From: Chitinophagaceae bacterium
Lineage (GTDB): Bacteria; Bacteroidota; Bacteroidia; Chitinophagales; Chitinophagaceae
Length of the DNA: 40,662 nucleotides
Reading direction: 5' to 3'
Assembly (NCBI GenBank): GCA_903642275.1
Contig: CAHJWK010000029.1
Location: 1 to 40,662 of the forward strand
The notes under the pieces were generated by a model. That model was not told the origin of the DNA. It saw nothing but the letters and a program-made list of their open reading frames with translations, and did not search any database. The stretch's first letter is position 1, and each line of letters opens with the position of its first letter. Made by a program: the position numbers and the translations under genes. Below are positions 34,129-40,662 of the stretch, piece after piece.

Positions 34129-37100
34129 ATGAACAAGTTCATTAAAAGCATTATATATTTTTCTTTACGGCACAGGTATCTTGTTTTTTTTCTTACGGCA
34201 GTAATGGGTGTAATTGGTTTTTTTAGTTATAAAGCTACGCCGATAGAAACCTTTCCTGATGTTACCAATACACAGATAATCATTATTGCGCAATGGCCCG
34301 GCCGCAGCGCAGAAGAGGTTGAAAAGTTAATTACGATACCGCTTGAAGTTGCATTAAACAGCGTGCAGAAAAAAGCTAACCTGCGCACCACATCAGCATT
34401 TGGCTTATCATACATAAGAATAATTTTTGACGATGATGTTGATGATGCATTTGCACGGCAGCAGGTATTAAGCCGCATTGGGAACGCAGATTTACCGGAT
34501 GGTGTTAAGCCTGAAGTAGAACCACCTTACGGACCAACCGGTGAGATTTATCGTTATACTTTAAAGAGTGAAACCTATTCTATCCGCGACCTTACAACCA
34601 TACAGGAATGGGTGTTGGACAGGCAGTTTAAATCAGTGCCTGGTGTTGCAGACGTGAACAGCTTTGGTGGTGAAGAAAAGACGTTTGAGGTTGATGTTAA
34701 TCCAAGCATACTTACCAAGTATAATTTTTCACCATTGGATATTTTTAACGCCATACAAAAAAGCAACATAAATGTTGGTGGTGATGTAATTGAACGCAAC
34801 GGCCAGGCTTATGTGGTTCGCGGCATTGGCATATTAAATAACATAAGTGATATTGAAAATATTATTGTTGCCAACATAAAAGGCGTGCCCATTCTTGTTA
34901 AAGATGTGGCACAGGTAAAAGAAGCCGGTGTGCCGCGTTTAGGCTGGGTAACAAGAGATAAACAGCCGGATGTTATTGAAGGAATTGTCGTGATGCGAAA
35001 AGGCGAAAACCCTGCAATTGTATTAGACTTAATTCATAAGAAAGTTGATGAGCTGAATAAAAATATTTTGCCTGTCGGCGTAAAGATTGATACGTTTTAT
35101 GACCGCACCAACCTTATGGACTTTGCGCAGCATACAGTGCTGCATAATCTTACAGAAGGCATTATACTCGTAACAGTAATTGTGTTTTTATTTATGGCTG
35201 ACTGGCGCACAACTGTTACCGTAAGCATCATCATTCCATTATCATTACTGTTTGCATTTATATGCATGCGCATAAAAGGCATGACGGCAAATTTGCTCAG
35301 CCTTGGCGCCGTTGATTTTGGAATTATTATAGATGGCGCCGTGGTAATGGTCGAGGGTTTGTTTGTGGTGCTTGACCACAAAGCCCGGGAAGTGGGCATG
35401 GAGAAATATAATAAGCTGGCCAAGCTGGGTATATTTAAAAACACCGGCGCAGAAATGGGTAAAGCCATTTTCTTTTCAAAACTTATCATCATCACCTGCT
35501 TAATTCCCATTTTTTCATTTCAAAAAGTGGAAGGCAAAATATTTTCACCACTTGCTTATACATTAGGTTTTGCGTTGCTTGGCGCATTGTTTTTAACGCT
35601 CACTTTTGTACCTGCTATATCAAGCATCTTACTTAAAAAAAATGTACGGGAAAAGCATAATGTTATTGTTGCATTTTTTGAAAAAGGCATTATCAAACTA
35701 TTCAGTAAAACATATAAATATCCAAACACAAGCTTGCTTATTGCGGTTGCATTTATGGCTGTTACTTTCTTCTCGGTTAAGTTTATCGGTACTGAATTTT
35801 TACCGGCATTAAATGAAGGCGCATTATGGGTGGAAGCAGAATGCCCGATGAGCATTTCGTTGAATGAATCCCGAACCGTATCTGATAAAATGGTTGAGAT
35901 ACTGCATGAGTTTCCCGAGGTAAAACAAACACTGGCGCAGGTAGGAAGAACCAATGATGGCACCGACCCTAAAGGCTTTTTTGATATACAGATACAAGTT
36001 GATTTGCTACCGCATGATGAATGGAAGCGCAAGCTTTCCGAAGATGATTTGATTGATAGCATGAACACCCAGTTAAGCAAAATTCCGGGCATTGTGCTTA
36101 ACTATTCACAACCCATTCGTGATAATGTGGAAGAAGCTGTTGCAGGTGTAAATGCTTCACTTGCTGTAAAAATTTACGGTCCTGAATTCGGTACATTGGA
36201 TACATTGGCTAAACAGGTGGCAAGGCAATTAAAAACTGTTTATGGTATTGAAGATTTAGGTTTGTTAAGAAACCTCGGCCAGCCTGAATTTCGCATACAG
36301 TTGGACCAGCAGCGCATGGCTTTGTATGGCGTGAATACAACGGATGCAAACTCTGTAATTGAAATGGCAATCGGTGGTAAAGCTGCTACCGAATTGTATG
36401 AAGGTGAAAGAAGGTTTGATGTGCGTGTGCGCTTTCCGCAGGAGTATCGGGATACCAAAGAAAAAATTGAAAACCTGATGGTGCCTACAGAAAGCGGCAC
36501 AAAGGTTCCGTTAAATGAAATTTCTGATATTGTATTGCTTACCGGCCCGGCGTTTATTTATCGTGATAATAATACACGCTATATAGCAGTTAAGTTTTCA
36601 AACCGTGAACGTGACCTTGGAAGCACCATTGCAGAAGCACAGCAAAAGGTGCAGCAGAACGTGCCTTTGCCTAAAGGTTATTCTTTAACATGGAACGGCG
36701 AATTTGAAAACCAGGAAAGAGCAAGTGCAACTTTATCGCATGTGGTGCCAATATGTTTGCTTGCCATCTTTTTAATTTTATTCATCACGTTTGGCAATGT
36801 AAAAGATGCAGTGCTTACTATATTAAATGTGCCGTTTGCATTAATCGGTGGCATACTCGCAATACATATAACAGGCATTAATTTCAGCATTAGTGCAGGT
36901 ATTGGTTTCATTGCGTTGTTTGGTGTGTGTATTCAGAATGGTGTGATACTGATAAGCGTGTTCAGAAAAAATCTTGAAAACAAAATGCCTTTACATAGCG
37001 CAATAGCCGAAGGTGTGCGTTCCCGCATAAGGCCTGTTGTAATGACGGCCCTCATGGCTGCCATTGGTTTATTACCGGCAGCAGTAAGTACCGGCATCGG

Positions 37101-37272
37101 CAGTGAAACACAAAAGCCTTTGGCAATTGTTGTAATTGGCGGCCTGGTAACATCAACTATACTTACATTATTATTACTACCGGTTATTTATGCCAAGGTG
37201 TATAACCTTATGCATAAGCGTGAGAACAGGAAATTATTAAGAAGAATGAATTTGATTAATTCGGGTAAGTAA
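34129..37272 (+). CDS. czcA: Heavy-metal RND efflux pump (CzcA-like, divalent-cation signature)
   Basis: The 1047-residue pump has twelve predicted helices and two large periplasmic loops. Signatures are YKATPIETFPDVTNTQI, AQWPGRSAEEVEKLITIPLE, RTTSAFGLSYIRIIF, and GIGFIALFGVCIQNGVILIS in the second half. In helix 4 the proton-relay segment AVDFGIIIDGAVVMVEG carries Asp396, Asp402 and Glu409, the D-x5-D-x6-E pattern of divalent-cation pumps (Co/Zn/Cd) rather than the Ala-Asp pattern of Cu/Ag pumps. The metal is inferred. The last 17 codons and the stop are part of a 50-bp sequence that recurs twice downstream (38458-38515 and 39558-39607). No regulator is nearby. Confidence 0.94.
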   Translation: MNKFIKSIIYFSLRHRYLVFFLTAVMGVIGFFSYKATPIETFPDVTNTQIIIIAQWPGRSAEEVEKLITIPLEVALNSVQKKANLRTTSAFGLSYIRIIFDDDVDDAFARQQVLSRIGNADLPDGVKPEVEPPYGPTGEIYRYTLKSETYSIRDLTTIQEWVLDRQFKSVPGVADVNSFGGEEKTFEVDVNPSILTKYNFSPLDIFNAIQKSNINVGGDVIERNGQAYVVRGIGILNNISDIENIIVANIKGVPILVKDVAQVKEAGVPRLGWVTRDKQPDVIEGIVVMRKGENPAIVLDLIHKKVDELNKNILPVGVKIDTFYDRTNLMDFAQHTVLHNLTEGIILVTVIVFLFMADWRTTVTVSIIIPLSLLFAFICMRIKGMTANLLSLGAVDFGIIIDGAVVMVEGLFVVLDHKAREVGMEKYNKLAKLGIFKNTGAEMGKAIFFSKLIIITCLIPIFSFQKVEGKIFSPLAYTLGFALLGALFLTLTFVPAISSILLKKNVREKHNVIVAFFEKGIIKLFSKTYKYPNTSLLIAVAFMAVTFFSVKFIGTEFLPALNEGALWVEAECPMSISLNESRTVSDKMVEILHEFPEVKQTLAQVGRTNDGTDPKGFFDIQIQVDLLPHDEWKRKLSEDDLIDSMNTQLSKIPGIVLNYSQPIRDNVEEAVAGVNASLAVKIYGPEFGTLDTLAKQVARQLKTVYGIEDLGLLRNLGQPEFRIQLDQQRMALYGVNTTDANSVIEMAIGGKAATELYEGERRFDVRVRFPQEYRDTKEKIENLMVPTESGTKVPLNEISDIVLLTGPAFIYRDNNTRYIAVKFSNRERDLGSTIAEAQQKVQQNVPLPKGYSLTWNGEFENQERASATLSHVVPICLLAIFLILFITFGNVKDAVLTILNVPFALIGGILAIHITGINFSISAGIGFIALFGVCIQNGVILISVFRKNLENKMPLHSAIAEGVRSRIRPVVMTALMAAIGLLPAAVSTGIGSETQKPLAIVVIGGLVTSTILTLLLLPVIYAKVYNLMHKRENRKLLRRMNLINSGK

Positions 37273-37282
37273 CTATTTGCAG

Positions 37283-37583
37283 CATGGCAATGCAGGGTGC
37301 AGGATGCCTGCTCATGGTTCTGACTAATAGTAATGCAATGTGCAGGATACCTACTCACATTTTTGACTAACCATATTGCAGTGTGCAGGATGATTGCTCA
37401 CATTTTTGACTGATGGCAATGCAGTGTGCGGGATGCCTGCTCATATTTTTGATTAACCATATTGCAGTGTGCAGGATGATTGCTCACATTTTTGACTGAT
37501 GGCAATGCAGTGTGCAGGATGCCTACTCATATTTTTGACTAACCATATTGCAGTGTACAGAATGGTTGAACCTCTAAATAGTC
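37283..37583. repeat. 43-bp tandem array (six good units, one decayed) behind czcA
   Basis: Units of exactly 43 bp start at 37283, 37326, 37369, 37412, 37455, 37498 and 37541; the last is degenerate. Units 3 and 5 are identical and units 4 and 6 differ at three positions, so an 86-bp dimer was duplicated recently. Type A units (1, 4, 6) contain GGCAATGCAG and GCAGGATGCCTGC-like palindromes (5-bp stem, 3-nt loop); type B units (3, 5) have CATATTGCAG and GATGATTGCTCAC. Each unit ends with a T5 tract and GACT (unit 1 has a GGTTC variant). 43 is not a multiple of three and stops occur in all frames, so the array is non-coding. It starts 10 bp after the czcA stop. Confidence 0.9.
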
Positions 37584-37605
37584 TTTCAAATTAGTATAAA
37601 TGAAT

Positions 37606-37652
37606 GCTGTTGGTGACGAACACCAACAGCGGCGTGAAAGAACACCAACAGC
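37606..37652. repeat. Hairpin with a duplicated 3' arm (GCTGTTGGTG / CACCAACAGC)
   Basis: GCTGTTGGTG (37606-37615) pairs perfectly with CACCAACAGC at 37621-37630 (5-nt loop) and equally with a second CACCAACAGC at 37643-37652. The 15-mer GAACACCAACAGCGG is repeated at a 22-bp interval. Two mutually exclusive hairpins are possible. No T run follows, so a terminator is unlikely. Such palindromes resemble REP-like elements. Confidence 0.75.
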
Positions 37653-37655
37653 GGT

Positions 37656-37700
37656 AAACAATCAGAAAACTTCATGCCTCGCATTGACGTTAAATACTTG
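37656..37700 (+). repeat. Partial copy of the dispersed repeat (CATTGACGTT part)
   Basis: AACAATCAGAA followed within 20 bp by CGCATTGACGTT recurs at about 38272-38308 and, without the first part, at 39332-39360. Only the left end of the dispersed repeat is present here. Confidence 0.6.
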
Positions 37701-37759
37701 CATTGATTTCTTCTTTAATTAAATTCGCATTTTGTCAATTACTAAACTGAAGCAACCTG

Positions 37760-38230
37760 ATGAAACTAATAAGCAGAATCTTTCTAATTATATTAATGAT
37801 AATTACTTTTCAAGCAAACAGCGTGTTTGCTCAGGTGGGCGCAGTTGTGGGCGGGTTTGTCAACCGCTCGGAAAAACTGGATAGGATTGTTAAACGATCT
37901 GTAACGCAGGAAAACATAAACGGGTTGAATATAACAGTATTGCGAATTGCGGAAGCAGATATAAAAAGTAAAGCGAAAAGTAATATTATAGCGTTGCAAA
38001 ACAGGTTAAGTGAATATCTTATGCTATATAAAAATAATCAACTGGTTAATGTGCCAAGAAAAGACGATGATTTAACAGCAATTATTAAGAAAGATGAAGA
38101 CTGGCCAATAAGGTATTACACTGATGAGTTAAATGCTTATATACTTTTTACTATTAAACGGCAGCAAAAATTTCTCGTCGTTCCCCAGGCAGTTGATAGC
38201 TTACATGGAGATTCAATAAAGAAAGGTTAA
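37760..38230 (+). CDS. Orphan secreted protein of unknown function
   Basis: I do not recognise the family. The 156-residue protein has a signal peptide (ISRIFLIILMIITFQANSVFAQ) and a mature part of about 133 residues: a short Gly/Val start (VGAVVGGFVNRSEKLDRIVKR), a predicted helix with Lys and Ala (IKSKAKSNIIALQNRLSEYLMLYKN), and an acidic C-terminal half with WPIRYYTDELNAYILFTIKRQQ. The only clean translational start is ATG 37760. It stands alone inside the repeat-rich segment, about 490 bp after czcA, and is flanked on both sides by dispersed repeats. No link to the efflux operon can be shown. Confidence 0.6.
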   Translation: MKLISRIFLIILMIITFQANSVFAQVGAVVGGFVNRSEKLDRIVKRSVTQENINGLNITVLRIAEADIKSKAKSNIIALQNRLSEYLMLYKNNQLVNVPRKDDDLTAIIKKDEDWPIRYYTDELNAYILFTIKRQQKFLVVPQAVDSLHGDSIKKG

Positions 38231-38280
38231 TCTATAGTTGCCATATATTTTTCTTCACCAGTGAAAATATCAAACAATCA

Positions 38281-38515
38281 GAATGCTTCGTTCTTCGCAT
38301 TGACGTTGAGTTGTGCTGATATTTGATTCAACAATTCAGTGGCTGCGGGATTGAAATGGAAACACGGTGAAGGTTTTGTGCGTTGGCTTTGTGCCGGATT
38401 TGTAATGTAAAGCCCGTACTAAAGCTGATAGATAGATGGACGATGAGAAGCCCCAAAGAGAAAACAGGAATTCAATTAATAAGAATGAGTTTGATTAATT
38501 CAGGCAAGTAACTAT
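38281..38515 (+). repeat. Dispersed repeat, copy 1
   Basis: This 235-bp segment matches 39332-39607 from GAATGCTTCGTTC through AGTGGCTGCGGGATTG, ACACGGTGAAGGTTTTGTGC, AAGCCCG and GAGCCCC-like bases to the tail TTTGATTAATTC-GG-AAGTAAC. It lacks a 49-bp internal piece present in copy 2 and carries scattered substitutions. Its final 58 bp (38458-38515) resemble the 3' end of czcA. No transposase, and no clear terminal inverted repeats were seen. Confidence 0.82.
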
Positions 38516-38745
38516 CGCAGTACGAAACGGTTGTCGTAATTTGTTTATTAATCATCAGTTAAGCTTGTGTCTTAAAATACAATTCCTGAGGGGCAATGTC
38601 GTGTAGATTATTTTATGAGAAATAATTTACTTAACCTATATCTTACTGCTTCCTATTTCGCTTATTCTAAGTATCTAATATTTTTCGTTTGATAATCCAT
38701 TATTAGTTATATAAAGCAACTAATTATACAAATTGAAAAGAATAT
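38516..38745. other. Non-coding stretch without recognised features
   Basis: These 230 bp between dispersed repeat copy 1 and the small gene at 38746 are AT-rich. I see no convincing gene, RNA, hairpin or promoter box. Confidence 0.5.
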
Positions 38746-39051
38746 ATGTTTAATTGGATTTTATTACGCAACTTACACTCACCTTGTTCGTTAGAATCTA
38801 AAAAACTCCTCATTAGTCTAACCCACCAGAGAAAGTACACTATCCGCTTTTTTTTAATTTTTAAAGTGTTTTTTGTGGATGCAGTAAATGTTCAATTGGA
38901 AAAACTGCGCATTGCTATCAACATAGAAAAGACTGAATTTTATCAAGCTATTTCGGATGGTAAGAAATTTTGCGACGTGATTAAAATTTACGCAAAAATT
39001 AAGAAGCTTGAGAATATGGCAGGCTGGTGTTTGCAAGATATGTTGAGCTAA
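38746..39051 (+). CDS. Small hypothetical protein with strong terminator
   Basis: The 101-residue frame starts MFNWILLRNLHSPC and ends LENMAGWCLQDMLS. The last 55 residues read as a two-helix hairpin rich in charged residues (VQLEKLRIAINIEKTEFYQAISDGKKFCDVIKIYAKIKKLEN), whereas the N-terminal half looks unlike a folded protein. The true start may therefore be internal, for example a GTG near 38875. The helix-D/G-K-x-F-helix layout faintly recalls Spo0E-like helical hairpin proteins, which is weak. The best support for a real gene is the perfect 15-bp terminator ten bases after the stop. The gene lies between two dispersed repeat copies. Confidence 0.5.
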   Translation: MFNWILLRNLHSPCSLESKKLLISLTHQRKYTIRFFLIFKVFFVDAVNVQLEKLRIAINIEKTEFYQAISDGKKFCDVIKIYAKIKKLENMAGWCLQDMLS

Positions 39052-39060
39052 ATGTGTTAT

Positions 39061-39098
39061 AATAACATAGGTATTTAATAATACCTATGTTATTTTTA
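39061..39098 (+). terminator. Strong terminator after the small gene at 38746
   Basis: AATAACATAGGTATT (39061-39075) pairs perfectly with AATACCTATGTTATT (39080-39094) around a 4-nt loop, followed by more T residues. It can work in both directions, but the only nearby gene end is at 39051. Confidence 0.85.
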
Positions 39099-39331
39099 TT
39101 TGTTTTCGTTTCTGATTTTCGAGTGCTGGGTTATTAATGAAAAGAGGCATTCGCCATCAAATCAGCTAAACATTTGCAGCGTTATTTGCAATGAATTAAG
39201 CTATCATTATAACAGCCTCAAGATAAAGACCATGAAAGATTTGCGCTCACCTTGACACAAGTCATACAATATTACCTTGTAAATTACTTGTACATGGCAA
39301 AGCAGTGTAACAAACCAAACCACAGCGTTTG
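39099..39331. other. Non-coding stretch without recognised features
   Basis: Between the terminator and dispersed repeat copy 2 I see no supported gene or RNA. A plus-strand frame (39252-39488) runs from here into the repeat and is treated as non-coding. Confidence 0.5.
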
Positions 39332-39607
39332 GAATGCTTCGTTCCTCGCATTGACGTTGAGTGTGCTGAAATTTTATTCATCAGTTCAGTGGCTGCGGGA
39401 TTGCAATTTAAAACACGGTGAAGGTTTTGTGCGTTGGCTTTGTGCCGGATTAATTTCGGGCATATTTGTTTTTTATTTGTCTCAATGAATGCTGCGCATG
39501 TGTAATGTAAAGCCCGAACAATAGCTAATAGATTGATGAACGATGAGAGCCCCAAAAGAGAAAACAAAAATTATTAAGAATGAATTTGATTAATCCGGGC
39601 AAGTAAC
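39332..39607 (+). repeat. Dispersed repeat, copy 2
   Basis: This 276-bp copy is the longer one; it keeps the 49-bp piece (about 39449-39500) that copy 1 lacks. It ends with a tail (39558-39607) similar to the czcA 3' end. Conserved landmarks are CGCATTGACGTTGAG, CAGTGGCTGCGGGATTG, GTGAAGGTTTTGTGCGTTGG and TGTAATGTAAAGCCCG. A 78-codon frame crosses it, but the corresponding frame in copy 1 is broken by the 49-bp difference. Confidence 0.82.
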
Positions 39608-39886
39608 ATTATTACCAAAACATTTTTTAATGCACATATAGTATTGCCGCTCATCATACGATTAACACAACTTAACAAACGCGTAATGTTTTATTAATAC
39701 AGTGTTCGATTTGTGTTTAACGGTAATAAACATACGTTCATGTTACCTTTTATATGCTTTCAACGATATATACGCCAGCAATAAAATTGCATTAACGCTA
39801 ATTAACAAACCAGTGGTGTAGAAGTGCTTGACTTTAGCCTCTGCGTGAACCTAACTTAGCACTTTCAAAATCAATAAAAAAAATGT
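39608..39886. other. Leader region of the PepSY-like gene
   Basis: The 279 bp before the PepSY-like gene contain no open gene. A TTG at 39828-39830 lies 21 bp before TAACTTAG (39852-39859), close to the Bacteroidota promoter layout. Nothing else stands out. Confidence 0.5.
39828..39859 (+). promoter_or_regulatory. Candidate promoter for the PepSY-like gene
   Basis: TTG (39828-39830) and TAACTTAG (39852-39859) are 21 bp apart, which fits the Bacteroidota -33/-7 arrangement, although the -7 box deviates from TAnnTTTG at one base. The ATG lies 27 bp downstream of the box. Confidence 0.42.
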
Positions 39887-40312
39887 ATGAAAAGGATTTT
39901 TGTTTTTGCAGCTTCAATTTTAATAACTGTTTCTGCTATGGCTGCAGCACCTAACTCAAAAGTTATTAAGTCGTTTAGTGAAACATTTCCAAATGCCACT
40001 AATGTAAAGTGGAATGATGAGAGCAATGGTTACTCTGTTAGCTTTGCACAAAATGGCAACTTGCAAAAAATATTTTACAGCAAGCATGGCAACTTTGTAT
40101 GTTCATGGAAGTATAATGATGGAAAGCAACTGCCTACAAATCTTACAGTGGCTTTGCAACAGAATTATAAGAACAGCAACATCATTGGTGTTACAGAATT
40201 TACCAATAACGATGGAGTGATGTATGAAGTAAAGTTGTCAAGCAATGACGATATTTATTCAGTAAAATCTTCTGCAGATGGTAATATTATCAGCAGCGAT
40301 AAAATAAATTAA
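39887..40312 (+). CDS. Secreted PepSY-like (beta-lactamase-inhibitor-fold) protein
   Basis: The 141-residue protein has a signal peptide (IFVFAASILITVSAMAA) and one small domain with two similar halves: VIKSFSETFPNATNVKWNDESNGYSVSF and LQQNYKNSNIIGVTEFTNNDGVMYEVKL. The F-x-x-x-F-P-x-A-x-x-V-x-W opening and the paired beta hairpins are typical of the PepSY-like proteins abundant in Bacteroidota envelopes. Their function is unsettled; some act as inhibitors or binding proteins in the periplasm. A candidate promoter lies at 39828-39859 and a hairpin terminator follows the stop. Confidence 0.82.
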   Translation: MKRIFVFAASILITVSAMAAAPNSKVIKSFSETFPNATNVKWNDESNGYSVSFAQNGNLQKIFYSKHGNFVCSWKYNDGKQLPTNLTVALQQNYKNSNIIGVTEFTNNDGVMYEVKLSSNDDIYSVKSSADGNIISSDKIN

Positions 40313-40326
40313 TCTCTTAAAAAACA

Positions 40327-40365
40327 TTGCCCGTTATTGATTGTTTTGCAATTGATGACGGGCAA
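40327..40365. terminator. Hairpin terminator between convergent genes
   Basis: TTGCCCGT (40327-40334) and ACGGGCAA (40358-40365) pair perfectly around a 23-nt loop that may pair further inside. It follows the PepSY-like gene by 14 bp and overlaps the stop of the minus-strand gene. A short T-rich tract follows on the plus strand. Confidence 0.6.
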
Positions 40366-40662
40366 ATTCTTTTATACCAGGCGAGAAAGTTACATAACAA
40401 TTTTGCAGTGCTTCGTAGTTTTCTGTAAAGCATGCAAAAGGCAAACTGCTTTTGTTTAAATATTTTGCACGATGTATTAAACCTCCAAAGCTCATTTCTA
40501 TGCCGTGCAAAGTTTTGTAATTATACAACCAGTTATCACGCTTCATGTAAGGTAACATGCGTTCAAATTTTTCAGGCAATATTGTTTGATATTCTTCGAG
40601 CGTTTTATAAACGCCCAGAGAAAAATTCATCAGTGTATTATCTGTAAATTCATTTTTATCTG
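40334..40662 (-). CDS. 3' part of an unrecognised gene (5' end outside window)
   Basis: The minus-strand frame is open from the window edge to the stop at 40334, about 108 residues. The first ATG in frame is at 40630, but codons upstream of it (DKNEFTDNTL) are open and of similar character, so the gene probably continues beyond the window. Visible text includes NFSLGVYKTLEEYQTILPEKFERMLPYMKRDNWLYNYKTLHGIEMSFGG with several aromatic residues. I do not recognise a family. It converges on the PepSY-like gene, with a shared terminator between them. Confidence 0.6.
   Translation of the reverse strand, partial: DKNEFTDNTLMNFSLGVYKTLEEYQTILPEKFERMLPYMKRDNWLYNYKTLHGIEMSFGGLIHRAKYLNKSSLPFACFTENYEALQNCYVTFSPGIKEFARHQLQNNQ

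Noticed and set aside
35097-36092. Long minus-strand open frames inside czcA
   Set aside because: They are antisense frames of a clear RND pump and carry no domain of their own.
37283-37583. CRISPR array
   Set aside because: Units are contiguous 43-bp near-copies with no unique spacers, and no cas genes are in the window.
39252-39488. 78-codon plus-strand frame ending in a hydrophobic segment
   Set aside because: It runs into dispersed repeat copy 2; the same frame is broken in copy 1 by the 49-bp difference, so it is not conserved as coding.

Overview
This 40.7 kb window is AT-rich bacterial chromosome, most likely from a Bacteroidota member close to the Chitinophagaceae. The signs are: a cellulase with a type IX secretion (T9SS) type A sorting tail, a decayed gene with a CHU_C-type (T9SS type B) C-terminus, a long-form IspG, bacillithiol deacetylase BshB1, a CxxxY-type CcmE, a histone H1-like Lys/Ala protein, short leaders with TAnnTTTG-like promoter boxes, and several probable TTG starts. 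The lineage is an inference from gene content. No rRNA, tRNA, CRISPR array, prophage or intact insertion sequence was seen.

Layout. 1-6.9 kb: 3' end of rfbA; a divergent pair of a histone-like gene and a CoA-binding protein gene; a heavily decayed T9SS surface-protein pseudogene; a cmoA / membrane methyltransferase / PPOX-fold gene run; then rarA and apaG on the minus strand and a KTSC-domain gene. 7-13.2 kb: a secreted GH5-Ig-Ig-CBM3 cellulase facing a minus-strand run of ispG, a membrane protein and an agmatinase-family enzyme. 13.3-17.7 kb: ccmE-ccmF (cytochrome c haem attachment), a DUF4294 protein and bshB1. 17.7-18.1 kb: an unusual array of 13 exact 21-bp units between convergent genes. 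18.1-25.3 kb: tyrS and a tiny DUF1328 gene (minus), then a CotH-like secreted protein, a CDGSH protein, an ABC ATPase coupled to a leaderless metal/cobalamin-receptor-fold protein, class I aldolase, accD and smpB. 25.5-31.2 kb: an HtrA/DegP protease, fabF, a LysE-type exporter, mtgA and a methionine-type aminotransferase. 31.2-37.3 kb: a heavy-metal RND efflux operon (small secreted protein, TolC-like channel, lipoprotein adaptor, CzcA-like pump).

37.3-39.9 kb is the accessory-looking part: a 43-bp tandem array directly behind czcA, a CACCAACAGC hairpin with a duplicated arm, an orphan secreted protein, two copies of a roughly 235-276 bp dispersed repeat (each ending in a copy of the czcA 3' tail), and a small gene closed by a 15-bp perfect terminator stem. 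The window ends with a PepSY-like secreted protein gene facing the 3' part of an unrecognised minus-strand gene.

Most of the window is housekeeping. The best candidates for something undescribed are the 21-bp array (17740-18012), the 43-bp terminator-like array (37283-37583) and their possible relationship, together with the repeat cluster downstream of czcA.
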